DNA of 64,000 nt from Cohnella kolymensis (GCF_000829465.1 NZ_JXAL01000016.1:62001-126000), one strand, 5' to 3'; shown: positions 46,569-55,283, numbered from the stretch's first letter. Made by a program: numbers and translations. The notes: generated by a model not told the origin, from the sequence alone.

Positions 46569-47588
46569 GTGAATCAGGAAAAAGGATCACGCGTTACTCT
46601 GCAGCAGGTGGCGGATCATGCCGGTGTTTCGAGGGCAACTGCCTCGCTGATCGTCCGGGGAAGCAAGCTGGTCGCCGATTCTACACGCAAGAAAGTTCAG
46701 GAGTCCATGAATCAGTTGGGATATGTCTACGACCGCGTGGCCGCCAATTTGCGATCACGTAATTCCTCGACGGTTGGACTTATTATAACGGAAATTGGAA
46801 ACCCTTTCTTTTCCGAGCTTTTAGTAGGTGTACATCAGGTGCTGGACGAGGAAGGATATACGGTCATACTCGGTACAACCTTTGAATCTGCGGAAAAGCA
46901 AGATCAACTGATTTCCACGATGCTTGAATACAGGGTGGGGGGCGCAATTGTAAGTCCGGCATCAGGAAGTGCAGCGGATACGCTAAACCGGCTCAGGCAA
47001 TGGGATATTCCAGTCGTTCTTGTCACTAAAGAACCGCCTCATGCGAATACCGATTATGTCGGTATCGATAACGTGTTGGGAGGAAAGATAGCGGCCGAAC
47101 ATCTCATTGCGAAGGGACATCGCAGAATCGCTTTTTTGGGCGGTCCCTCGGAATCTTCCGCTAGACTGGACCGGCAGCAAGGCTATATGGATGCCCTGCA
47201 ACAGGCCGGGATCGGGTATGACGAGTCGTTGATCCTAACAAGCGCGGCTTCCCGCCAGGGCGGAAGAGAGGTTGTGCAACAAATACTCAAGCATACTAAT
47301 CCGCCAACTGCGGCGTTCTGTTATAACGATATCGTAGCATTCGGCGTCATGCTTGGATTAAAAGAAGCAGGCCTCGTTCCGGGACGGGATTTTGCGGTTG
47401 TCGGCTATGACAATATTGAAGAATCGGCGTTCACGGATCCCGGTTTAACGACAGTAATGGCATCGCCGATGCTTGTGGGGACCAATGCAGCGAATCTTCT
47501 CCACCATCGAATCACTTCAAAGACGGTAGATGAGGAACCGCAGCGGATCATTTTAAAGCCGGAGCTCGTCATCCGGGGATCCAGCTAA
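46569..47588 (+). CDS. LacI-family repressor of the aromatic cluster
   Basis: 339 residues. HTH at 8-30 (VTLQQVADHAGVSRATASLI), hinge, then a periplasmic-binding-like effector domain (VGLIITEIGNPFFSELLVG, GYDNIEESAFTDPGLTTV). GTG follows AAAAGGTGAG. It sits in the middle of genes carrying five copies of TTAGATCGATCTAA, a palindrome with the even, CG-centred form of LacI sites, so it is the likely binder. Inducer unknown; a shikimate-pathway or protocatechuate-type compound would fit. Confidence 0.9.
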   Translation: MNQEKGSRVTLQQVADHAGVSRATASLIVRGSKLVADSTRKKVQESMNQLGYVYDRVAANLRSRNSSTVGLIITEIGNPFFSELLVGVHQVLDEEGYTVILGTTFESAEKQDQLISTMLEYRVGGAIVSPASGSAADTLNRLRQWDIPVVLVTKEPPHANTDYVGIDNVLGGKIAAEHLIAKGHRRIAFLGGPSESSARLDRQQGYMDALQQAGIGYDESLILTSAASRQGGREVVQQILKHTNPPTAAFCYNDIVAFGVMLGLKEAGLVPGRDFAVVGYDNIEESAFTDPGLTTVMASPMLVGTNAANLLHHRITSKTVDEEPQRIILKPELVIRGSS

Positions 47589-47617
47589 CCTTTTCGTATC
47601 CAACAAGAAGAAAATGA

Positions 47618-47647
47618 TTGACAACGCTTACAACAAGGCTTTACAAT
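47618..47647 (+). promoter_or_regulatory. TRAP operon promoter overlapped by a cre site
   Basis: TTGACA (47618-47623), 18 bases, TACAAT (47642-47647). The -35 box lies in TGACAACGCTTACA (47619-47632), which matches the CcpA consensus at all but one position. Confidence 0.72.
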
Positions 47648-47659
47648 AACCATAAATCC

Positions 47660-47702
47660 TTAGATCGATCTAAAACCTCAGTATTTTATTAGATCGATCT
47701 AA
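47660..47702. promoter_or_regulatory. Two LacI operators before the TRAP transporter
   Basis: Two perfect copies of TTAGATCGATCTAA at 47660-47673 and 47689-47702, 29 bases centre to centre, just after the promoter. The pair would allow cooperative repression. Confidence 0.82.
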
Positions 47703-47708
47703 TATTAG

Positions 47709-47722
47709 TGAAAGCGCTTATA
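47709..47722. promoter_or_regulatory. Second cre site before the TRAP transporter
   Basis: TGAAAGCGCTTATA is one base from an optimal cre. It lies downstream of the promoter, a roadblock position. The remaining bases to 47919 hold only a small hairpin (GTGTTTC/GAAACAC) and no gene. Confidence 0.6.
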
Positions 47723-47919
47723 AAAATGGTTCTGCCGTTCGTTGATTACGTACATATCCTGCAGCCGTTTGAGATTCTTATAGGAGGTGTTTCAAAAAAG
47801 GTGAAACACTGAAGCCCACGCTACATAGCGAGTTCTATCATGCTTGCCGATTTTGATTCATTCTTCATGGAAGATTAATTCAAGGGGTTACTCTATACTA
47901 AACAGTGAGGTGTGTTTCT

Positions 47920-48978
47920 TTGAAAAAGTTGTTGACGGTACTTGTAATGTTCTGTGTGATTTTCGTAGTAGGCTGCGGCAGTAAGAACACGACGAGCGGA
48001 TCTTCTTCTTCGCCGGCCGGCACTACTGCTGCTTCAGCTTCTTCCGAAGCTCCAAAAGGTGAAGTTAAGGTCATGAAAATGGCAACTGCCAATGCTAAAG
48101 ATCGCTCTTTAACCAGAGGACTGGTGAAGTTCGGCGAACTCGTGGAAAAAGAAACGAACGGCTCCATTAAAGTGGAGGTTTATCCTGACGGACAGCTTGG
48201 CGGAGATATTCAAGTGTTTGAGGCCATGAAGATCGGTTCCGTTCAAGGGTCCACAATGTCTACCGGTCCGATCGCGTCTTTCTCGAAGCGCTTCAATATC
48301 TTTGACCTGCCTTTCCTGTTTAAGGATGCCGAGACAGCTTACAAAGTTCTTGATGGGGATATCGGACAGGAATTGTTAAGCGAACTGCCGGCTGCCGGCG
48401 TTGTGGGTCTCGGCTACATGGAGAACGGTTTCCGGGATCTTACGAATAACAAAAGAGAAGTGAAATCACCCGATGATGTCAAAGGCCTGAAAATCAGAAC
48501 TTTGGAGAATGAGCTGCATATCGAGTTGTGGAAGACGCTAGGCGCCACTCCGACTCCAATGGCTATTACCGAACTGTTCACCGCATTGGAACAAAAAGTT
48601 GTAGACGGTCAGGAAAATCCGTCGGGGAACATTAAATTAAACAAGTTCTACGAGGTTCAGAAGTACGTTACCAAAACGGGTCACGTCTATAACGCCAGCC
48701 CGCTGATCATCAGCAATAAGTTCTGGGAACAGCTCTCCGATCAAGAGAAGGAAGCGATCAAGAAAGCTGCCGCTGAATCCATCACTTGGCAGCGTGCGGA
48801 GAACCAGAAGGAAAGTAAAGAGGCGTATGACTTCTTAGCCCAGAACGGTATGACGGTTACTGAATTAACACCGGAAGAGAAACAAAAATTTGTTGACGCT
48901 CTGAAGCCGGTTTATGATAAATTCAAACCGACTATTGGAGAAGATTTGGTTAATAAGCTGTTAGAAGCTGTAAAATAA
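47920..48978 (+). CDS. dctP: TRAP transporter solute-binding lipoprotein DctP
   Basis: About 352 residues from TTG at 47920 (GAGGTG eight bases upstream). Lipobox FVVGCGS, a Ser/Thr/Ala linker, then a DctP fold with the carboxylate-binding Arg in GLKIRTLENELH and VVDGQENPSGNI. Lipidation is usual for Gram-positive TRAP binding proteins. With DctQ and DctM it forms a sodium-driven importer for an organic acid; its promoter carries both LacI and CcpA sites, pointing to an aromatic or shikimate-type acid. Confidence 0.92.
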   Translation: MKKLLTVLVMFCVIFVVGCGSKNTTSGSSSSPAGTTAASASSEAPKGEVKVMKMATANAKDRSLTRGLVKFGELVEKETNGSIKVEVYPDGQLGGDIQVFEAMKIGSVQGSTMSTGPIASFSKRFNIFDLPFLFKDAETAYKVLDGDIGQELLSELPAAGVVGLGYMENGFRDLTNNKREVKSPDDVKGLKIRTLENELHIELWKTLGATPTPMAITELFTALEQKVVDGQENPSGNIKLNKFYEVQKYVTKTGHVYNASPLIISNKFWEQLSDQEKEAIKKAAAESITWQRAENQKESKEAYDFLAQNGMTVTELTPEEKQKFVDALKPVYDKFKPTIGEDLVNKLLEAVK

Positions 48979-48992
48979 TTCGGAAATGCAGG

Positions 48993-49023
48993 GCTCTTAA
49001 GGGGAGACCATCCCCTTAAGAGC
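48993..49023 (+). other. Hairpin between dctP and dctQ
   Basis: GCTCTTAAGGGG pairs perfectly with CCCCTTAAGAGC around AGACCAT; no T run. It probably stabilises dctP mRNA and weakens read-through, giving more binding protein than membrane subunits. Confidence 0.75.
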
Positions 49024-49058
49024 ATCCATTAGCCAATGGGTCCTGGGCAGGAGGAAGC

Positions 49059-49667
49059 ATGGAAAAGATATATTCGATTATGAAACACATCATCAATGTC
49101 CTGATGGCTTTTTGCTTAGCGGCCATGGCTCTGTTCGTGTTCGGTAACGTGGTGTTACGATATTTCTTCGATTCCGGGATTACATGGTCGGAGGAAATGT
49201 CCCGCTATCTTTTCGTTTATCTCGTTTTCTTTGGTGCAATTGCAGCATTGAAAGACAACGAACATTTGGGTGTGGATATTTTGGTTAGAAGACTTCCTCT
49301 CACGCTCAGAAGAATCGTATATGTGATTAGTAACGGTATTGTACTTTATACCTTGTACTTGCTTGGGCAAGGCAGCTGGAAGATGACCATTCTTAGCGGC
49401 GATACACACGCACCCGCAACAGGTCTCCCTTTCTCTTTCGTATATGTAGTCGGCGTTATTACAAGTGCCTGCATGGCAATCATCCTTATTGTCAACATCA
49501 TCCGTGTCATTATTGACAAGGATTCTATCCATAAACTTTCCAGAACCGTTGAATCGGAAGAAGAGATTATCGATCATCATGTTCCGGCTGAAACGCAATC
49601 AACAGAGACAGTCACCAAGCTTGATCAACATCAATTGCGTGCAGCGGAAGGAGCGGATCGTTCATGA
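49059..49667 (+). CDS. dctQ: TRAP transporter small permease DctQ
   Basis: 202 residues with four membrane spans and the family motif around SGITWSEEMSRYLFVYLVFFG, divided by family-usual spacing. Polar 40-residue C-terminus. Its stop overlaps the dctM start (ATGA). Confidence 0.9.
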   Translation: MEKIYSIMKHIINVLMAFCLAAMALFVFGNVVLRYFFDSGITWSEEMSRYLFVYLVFFGAIAALKDNEHLGVDILVRRLPLTLRRIVYVISNGIVLYTLYLLGQGSWKMTILSGDTHAPATGLPFSFVYVVGVITSACMAIILIVNIIRVIIDKDSIHKLSRTVESEEEIIDHHVPAETQSTETVTKLDQHQLRAAEGADRS

Positions 49668-50944
49668 CTTCTGTCGTCTTTCTCGGATCTTTATTGGGAG
49701 CAATGGCATTGGGCATGCCGATCGCATTTGCCCTGCTGTTAAGCGGCGTCATTCTTATGTTTTCTATGGGAGTGTTCGACAGTCAAATCATTGCACAGAA
49801 CCTGATCAACGGAGCCAACAGCTTCCCGTTGCTCGCTGTTCCGTTCTTTATCCTTGCCGGTGAATTCATGAATGCGGGCGGCATTTCCAGGAAGATCATT
49901 AATTTTGCTTTGACTTTAGTCGGCCAAGTTCGCGGCGGTCTAGGTTACGTAGCCATTATCGCTGCCGTCATCTTTGCGGGATTATCGGGTTCAGCCGTAG
50001 CAGATACGGCGGCTCTAGGAGCCATTCTCATACCCATGATGGTGAAAGCGGGTTACGATCGGGATCGAGCAGCCGGGTTGATTGCCGCCGGCGGCATTAT
50101 AGCCCCCGTTATACCTCCGAGCATCGCGTTCATCATATTCGGCGTAACGGCAGATGTCTCTATCACCAAATTGTTTCTGGCCGGCATTGTGCCCGGTCTC
50201 ATGATGGGAATTGCATTAGTCGCTGTGTGGTGGTGGTATTCCCGCAAAGCAACCGTTGAAGTCATGCCGCGCAAAACATTCAAGGAAGTTCTTTTTGCAA
50301 TCAAAGATGCGGCTTGGGCGCTGCTGCTGCCGGTTATTATTCTCGGCGGATTACGCGGCGGAATGTTTACCCCGACGGAAGCTGCGGTAGTAGCCGCTTT
50401 CTACGCCTTATTCGTTGGCGCTGTCATCAATCGTTCACTTTCGCTTAAAGTGATATATCAATGCCTGGTCGGAGCAGCCAAAACAACAAGCGTTGTCATG
50501 TTCCTCGCTGCCGCCGCAATGGTATCCTCATGGCTCATCACTCTTGCGAATGTTCCGGCGCAAATCACGGAGTGGCTTGGACCGCTGATTGATAGTCCAT
50601 TACTGCTTGTGCTGATGATGAACGTGCTGCTCGTCCTCGTAGGAACGGCGCTCGACATGACACCAACCATCCTCATTATGGCGCCGGTTTTAATGCCGAT
50701 CGTCGTACAGGCAGGGATCGACCCGGTTTATTTCGGAGTGCTGTTCGTTCTTAACTGCAGTATCGGCTTATTGACTCCGCCTGTCGGCACTGTGCTCAAT
50801 GTTGCGGCAGGAGTAGGCCGAACGACAATGGAAGGAATCATGAAAGGCGTTATGCCGTTCCTGATCGTGCAATGTATCGTGATGCTACTACTGATACTCT
50901 TCCCGAGTATCGTCACAGTACCGCTTGAATGGTTCAGCAGGTAA
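49664..50944 (+). CDS. dctM: TRAP transporter large permease DctM
   Basis: 426 residues with about 12 membrane spans; GLSGSAVADTAALGAILIP and GIIAPVIPPSIAFI are the conserved DctM motifs. Couples substrate entry to sodium. A terminator lies 25 bases downstream. Confidence 0.94.
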   Translation: MTSVVFLGSLLGAMALGMPIAFALLLSGVILMFSMGVFDSQIIAQNLINGANSFPLLAVPFFILAGEFMNAGGISRKIINFALTLVGQVRGGLGYVAIIAAVIFAGLSGSAVADTAALGAILIPMMVKAGYDRDRAAGLIAAGGIIAPVIPPSIAFIIFGVTADVSITKLFLAGIVPGLMMGIALVAVWWWYSRKATVEVMPRKTFKEVLFAIKDAAWALLLPVIILGGLRGGMFTPTEAAVVAAFYALFVGAVINRSLSLKVIYQCLVGAAKTTSVVMFLAAAAMVSSWLITLANVPAQITEWLGPLIDSPLLLVLMMNVLLVLVGTALDMTPTILIMAPVLMPIVVQAGIDPVYFGVLFVLNCSIGLLTPPVGTVLNVAAGVGRTTMEGIMKGVMPFLIVQCIVMLLLILFPSIVTVPLEWFSR

Positions 50945-50968
50945 GAGGATTTTATGGTTCACAAATAA

Positions 50969-51013
50969 AGGGAATTCAAGCTCCTGCATCCGGGAGGGGC
51001 TGGAATTCCTTTT
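50969..51013 (+). terminator. Terminator after dctM
   Basis: GGGAATTCAAGCTCCT pairs with AGGGGCTGGAATTCC (one bulge), then TTTTC. Confidence 0.65.
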
Positions 51014-51042
51014 CTTTTGCCATAGAAACGAGGTGGAGAGCG

Positions 51043-52409
51043 GTGAAGAAATCTATGTACGCCTTTGTTTATCCCATTCTGATCGTACTCTATCTAACTT
51101 CAATTTTCGCCCCCATTCCGATCTTGAATTATATTGTCGGTGCGCTCGCTGTTGTTGCGCTGCTTCTCTCGTCCATATATGCAAAAGGGCTTTATTTTTA
51201 TACCGGGTTAGTCTTTTTGCTGATCGGCGTTTACCTTTTTATTTACAACGGGATCCCCTGGCAGCAATTCTTTTTTACAGTTCCAGTCGATGTTAGCGCT
51301 GCTTAGCTTTTTTTATCGTGCTGCCTTTCATTAACACCATTATTTATATCGAGAGATTTGATAAGACCATTGAAAGCTTTCTCAAGCAGAAGATCAGCTA
51401 CTGGGACCAATTGTACAAGCGTTCCACCTTCGCCAACCAAGTGATCGCGAACTTTTTGAATGTCGCTGCCATTCCATTGATCGCCAGATCCTTGAAGCCA
51501 ACCCTGGGCGAATTTCCTAAATCAAAAAAACATTCGTTCAGCAGCAAAATGATTTTGCGTTCTTATGCCCTTGCTTTAACTTGGAGCCCTCTGGATGCCA
51601 CTGTTACGAGCAGTATCGATTTTACAGGCGTCAACTACTTGATTGTCGCTCCCATTATGCTTTCAATAGCTATAGCGGCTATCTATGCAGACGTAGGCAT
51701 ATCCTTTTTACGCTACCGCAAGATCAAGTTCACACCGACAGTCGGACTTCAGCACGCAGGCACGGTAACAATCAAAAAGAAATTGCTTAAGCTGGGGATT
51801 TTTATATCCGTTTTCGTGGGACTCGCTTCCCTTGTTCAATCCTGTTTGAATCAAAGCTTTCTGATTTCCATCGTAATCGTTCTTCCTGTCTATTCACTGA
51901 TATGGTCATTGGCCGTTAGGAAACCAAAGAGGTATATGTCTCTTATCGCGGGGAACTGGAACAATCATACACGAGGATTATCGAAGTACTTCTTCATGTT
52001 CTTGAGCGCGGGGCTATTCGTCAAAATGGCGGTGGCAAGCGGTGCGATGGAGCTGCTGCAAAATTTTTACGAACCTTTTGTAGATGTACCCGTCTACTTT
52101 TATCTGCTGACAGCAGCATTTTTCCTGATCACATCTCTGGTCGGATTTCATCCGTTAATAGCGCTGGCCGTGTATGCCGCAAGCCTTGAGCCTGTCATCG
52201 CTGAGTTGTCCATCGTTCCGTTCACGGTTGTCCTGATCGCATGCAGCATAGCAAGCGTGATGTACAGTCCGTTTAACTTGTCTGTATCTGTGTTGGCGAA
52301 TGAACTGAAAATCAATCCGTATAGAATAACTTCCTGGAATCTTGCATTTGCAATGTTGTATGTCGGATTCAGTATCACGGTAGCTGTAGTGCTTAATTCG
52401 GTTATCTAG
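51043..52409 (+). CDS. Multi-pass membrane protein, unknown (two frame breaks)
   Basis: About 455 codons from GTG at 51043 (AGGTGGAG upstream). Ten or more membrane spans. The frame changes near 51284 (an extra base before ATGTTAGCG) and near 51310 (extra T in a run of seven), after which IVLPFINTIIYIERFD continues. Motifs TWSPLDATVTSSIDFTG and SVMYSPFNLSVSVLANEL, with paired Ser-Pro turns in both halves, look like an inverted-repeat ion-transporter fold. It follows the TRAP genes and may be another transporter of this regulon. I do not recognise the family. Confidence 0.6.
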
Positions 52410-52415
52410 ACTGGA

Positions 52416-52994
52416 CTAAAAGCTCTGAGAGAAAGGAGAGCGGTCATTCATCTCCCAGCCGAGTTTTAATGTCCGGACAATATAATCGGCGACCTCTTCC
52501 GGGTCCGAGTCGTCCGTGCTTATTTTCGAATTGTTTATTTCATACACATGCTGGCGGGCAGCAAACAAGCTCTCGATGTCATCCAAGGATTTGTTCTGCA
52601 GAACCGGCCTGCTGTCCACAATAAGATGCAGCCTGTCTTTCCAAGACGACCAGGATAGATCAAGGAAAAACACGATGGACGTTGAAAGGCAAGCGGCTCT
52701 TATTTCTTCCTGCATGAACGCGCCGCCACCTAGAGAGACAATCTTCAATCGGGAGTTATAGCATAGATCGACGATATAATCCTTTTCCATTTGACGAAAA
52801 TTCTTTTCGCCCATCGACTTGAAGATTTCGGTTACCGGCATGTTATGTTGCTTCTCGATCTCTTGGTCGACGTCAATAAAATCGCGGTACAGTTTGTTGG
52901 CGATTAGTTGGCCGATCGTTGTTTTGCCTACGCCCATAAATCCGGTTAAAATGATATTTCGTTCCTTAAGCGGGATAACTTTATTCGTAGTAAT
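52416..52994 (-). CDS. aroK: Shikimate kinase (start codon unusual)
   Basis: About 190 residues. P-loop GFMGVGKTTIGQ, FIDVDQEIE, FRQMEKD, GGGAF and SRPVL are all present, and the protein is close to the B. subtilis shikimate kinase type. The P-loop needs residues upstream of the first ATG (52937), and KVIPLKERNIILTGF is indeed encoded there, but no ATG/GTG/TTG is in frame: an ATT at 52994 or a one-base loss after GTGATCAGCCATTAC are the options. Makes shikimate 3-phosphate. Divergent from the DAHP synthase gene. Confidence 0.82.
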   Translation of the reverse strand: MTTNKVIPLKERNIILTGFMGVGKTTIGQLIANKLYRDFIDVDQEIEKQHNMPVTEIFKSMGEKNFRQMEKDYIVDLCYNSRLKIVSLGGGAFMQEEIRAACLSTSIVFFLDLSWSSWKDRLHLIVDSRPVLQNKSLDDIESLFAARQHVYEINNSKISTDDSDPEEVADYIVRTLKLGWEMNDRSPFSQSF

Positions 52995-53063
52995 GGCTGA
53001 TCACTCTTTCCTGGTGATGACTTTAAGCACCGTCTCAATGAATTACACACATTATAAAGGTAA

Positions 53064-53091
53064 TTGGAATACGTATCAATTCGGTTATAAT
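53064..53091 (+). promoter_or_regulatory. Promoter of the DAHP synthase/chorismate mutase gene
   Basis: TTGGAA (53064-53069), 16 bases, TATAAT (53086-53091), 35 bases before the start codon. No LacI operator is seen here. Confidence 0.6.
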
Positions 53092-53126
53092 GAACTGAGG
53101 AAGAGCTTGGAAAAGGAGTTGCAGGC

Positions 53127-54200
53127 ATGAGCAATTCGGAGTTGGAATCACTTCGCAAATCTTTGGATGAGATCAATTATCAAATCCTTGAATTAATATC
53201 AAAGCGGGCAGAGATCGTCGAGAAAATCGGGGCCCAGAAGCAAAAACACGGACTTCCCCGGTTTGATCCCGTTCGAGAGAGCACAATGCTGGAGAACTTG
53301 GTCTCCCGAAATAAAGGACCGTTCGACGATGCGACGGTGAGGCATTTGTTCAAGCAAATTTTCAAGGCGTCTCTTGAAATGCTTGAAGAAGAGCACAAAA
53401 ACCATCTGCTCGTCACCCGTAAGCGCAAAAATGAAGATACGGTGATCGAGGTAAAAGGAGTTAAAATAGGCGGCGAGCACAAGATCGTGATGGCGGGACC
53501 TTGCACCGTTGAGAGCTATGGTCAGCTAAGAGAAACGGCTGAGGCGTTAAAGACGTTAGGTGTCGATGTGCTAAGAGCTGGAGCGTATAAGTCCCGTACT
53601 TCTCCTTATGATTTTCAAGGCTTGGGTCAAGAAGGTCTGGAAATATTAAAGCGGGTCGGAGACGAATTCGGGATGGTAACGATGAGTGAAATCATGGATT
53701 CCTCGGAGCTTCGGGCAGCTGCAGATTATATTGACATCGTGGAGATCGGCGCAAAGAATATGCAGAACTTCTCCTTGCTGAAAGCGGCAGGCGACGCCAA
53801 GCTTCCGGTGGTATTAAGAAGAGGGAGATCCGCAACGCTGGAGGAATTGCTTCTATCCGCCGAGTATATTCTCGACCGCGGCAACTCTCAGGTCATGTTA
53901 ATGGAGAGAGGCATTCGTACCTATGAGACTTGGACGAGAAGCACACTTGATATATCCGCCATCCCTATTTTAAAGAAGGAAAGCCATCTGCCGGTTTTAG
54001 TAGATGTAAGCAACTCTACAGGGCGGAGAGATATTTTGCTGCCTTGCGCCAAAGCTTCGCTTGCAGCCGGATCCCATGGCATACTCGTGGAGGTGCATCC
54101 GGACCCTGCTCTTAGTTTAACCGATGCGCAGCAGCAGCTCGATGTGAATCAATTTGTTGAGTTTTTCCGCGAGTTAAAAAGTTCGGGATTTTTGAATTGA
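53127..54200 (+). CDS. aroG: Fused chorismate mutase / DAHP synthase-like protein with altered active site
   Basis: 357 residues, the B. subtilis AroA(G) layout: AroQ-class chorismate mutase at 1-90 and KDPG-aldolase-like DAHP synthase at 110-350. GPCTVES keeps the metal Cys and EVHPDP the Glu and Asp. However, the canonical DVTHSTG reads DVSNSTG, replacing the metal-ligand His by Asn; the PEP-contact LLKRG reads VLRRG; and FKPRTSPYDFQG reads YKSRTSPYDFQG. The housekeeping enzyme keeps all three. This paralogue may be metal-altered, regulatory or changed in substrate. ATG follows AAAAGGAG. Confidence 0.85.
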   Translation: MSNSELESLRKSLDEINYQILELISKRAEIVEKIGAQKQKHGLPRFDPVRESTMLENLVSRNKGPFDDATVRHLFKQIFKASLEMLEEEHKNHLLVTRKRKNEDTVIEVKGVKIGGEHKIVMAGPCTVESYGQLRETAEALKTLGVDVLRAGAYKSRTSPYDFQGLGQEGLEILKRVGDEFGMVTMSEIMDSSELRAAADYIDIVEIGAKNMQNFSLLKAAGDAKLPVVLRRGRSATLEELLLSAEYILDRGNSQVMLMERGIRTYETWTRSTLDISAIPILKKESHLPVLVDVSNSTGRRDILLPCAKASLAAGSHGILVEVHPDPALSLTDAQQQLDVNQFVEFFRELKSSGFLN

Positions 54201-54217
54201 CGAATGACATGCAGTTG

Positions 54218-54260
54218 CGGGAAATGCGGCCACATCGGGCGGACCGCTTTTCCCGTTTTT
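54218..54260 (+). terminator. Terminator after the DAHP synthase-like gene
   Basis: CGGGAAATGCGG pairs with CCGCTTTTCCCG around a 14-base loop, followed by TTTTT. Confidence 0.75.
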
Positions 54261-54340
54261 GCTGCTTTGGCCGTTTGATGTTCCGCAGAAGTGAACAAAC
54301 GTGTTTTCTTGCCGGTTAAAATGTAATATGATATAGATAT

Positions 54341-54379
54341 TGTAAGCGATTTCTTAAACCTTTATTAGATCGATCTAAT
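54341..54379. promoter_or_regulatory. cre site and LacI operator before the protocatechuate operon
   Basis: TGTAAGCGATTTCT (54341-54354) is one base from the CcpA consensus; ATTAGATCGATCTAAT (54364-54379) is the perfect regulon palindrome. The operator ends 14 bases before the first gene. Confidence 0.8.
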
Positions 54380-54393
54380 AGCGGAGGGTGCGG

Positions 54394-55217
54394 ATGAAAA
54401 AGAGTTTATGTACATCGGGTTTCAAAGATTGGCCGATCGAAAAGGTGCTGGAATGGGCATCGCCGCTTGGTATTGACGGCGTAGAATTGTGGATGGGTCA
54501 TATTGAGAGGTTTCAAGAGGAACAAGGACCCCTGGACAAGCTCGCTGGAACATTGCGAAAGTATGGATTTGCGGTGCCTGTGATCAGCGGATACACGACT
54601 TTCTCAGGAGGGTTCTCGGGTGAAAAAGATTTAAAGCAGGACTATAAGAGCATGAATCGGTTGTTAGATGTAGCCAGGCAGTTGAAGTGTCCGCTGATCC
54701 GCTCCTTCGTAGGCCATGTCTCTTCGCGCCGCGCTTCTCCGGAACAATGGGGCCAAATTATGAGCGACATGAAGAACGTAATGAAAATGGCGGATCAATA
54801 TGAAGTGAACATTGCCGTGGAAGTTCACTACGATACTTTTATCGACAATACGGAATCGGTACTGCTGCTTCTCGAACAAGTCGATCATCCTCGTCTTAAG
54901 CTGGTATTTGACGGCGCCAACTTAAATGTGGAACGCATCGATCAAATGGAGGCTTTGCCGGCCCTCTATCCTTTGGTGGAACATGTACATATCAAAAACT
55001 ACAACTGGGATCATGAGAACTGGTATAAGAGCAAGCCCGTTCTATCTTCTCCGGCGACATTGATAACCGGGTTCTCCTTGAGGAACTCAAGACACGGAAT
55101 TACAGCGGTTACGTGTCATTGGAATATTTCGGAGAGAAGAAAGAGGCGAATATTAAAAGCTCCATTGAGGAGTGGCATAAATTCGATACTGAAAGGGATG
55201 CGCTCACCATTTATTAG
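54394..55217 (+). CDS. AsbF-like TIM barrel, candidate 3-dehydroshikimate dehydratase (one frame break)
   Basis: About 275 codons. The layout follows Bacillus AsbF: MKKSLCTSGF at the start, GIDGVELWMGH, IRSFVG, Glu and His in AVEVHYDTF, Asp in LVFDGAN, His pair in HVHIKN, and final Glu in SLEYFGEKK. These are the metal and substrate ligands of 3-dehydroshikimate dehydratase; one His of AsbF appears as Asn here. The frame breaks near 55045 (one base lost before TCCGGCGAC) and continues to TAG at 55215. It would supply protocatechuate to the pra-type genes that follow. Confidence 0.75.
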
Positions 55218-55246
55218 AAAGGTTTCATCCATTTATTTTTGTCATG

Positions 55247-55283
55247 GTTCCGTATACAGGAAAATACCGGTTCAATACGGAAC
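55247..55283 (+). other. Intergenic hairpin before the semialdehyde dehydrogenase
   Basis: GTTCCGTAT pairs with ATACGGAAC across a 19-base loop that holds a small internal pairing. No T run; likely a processing or stability element within the operon. Confidence 0.5.

Noticed and set aside
47787-47812. Ribosome site GGAGGTG followed by GTG-AAA-CAC-TGA, a three-residue leader peptide
   Set aside because: The start overlaps a small hairpin and has no attenuator structure after it; coincidence is more likely.
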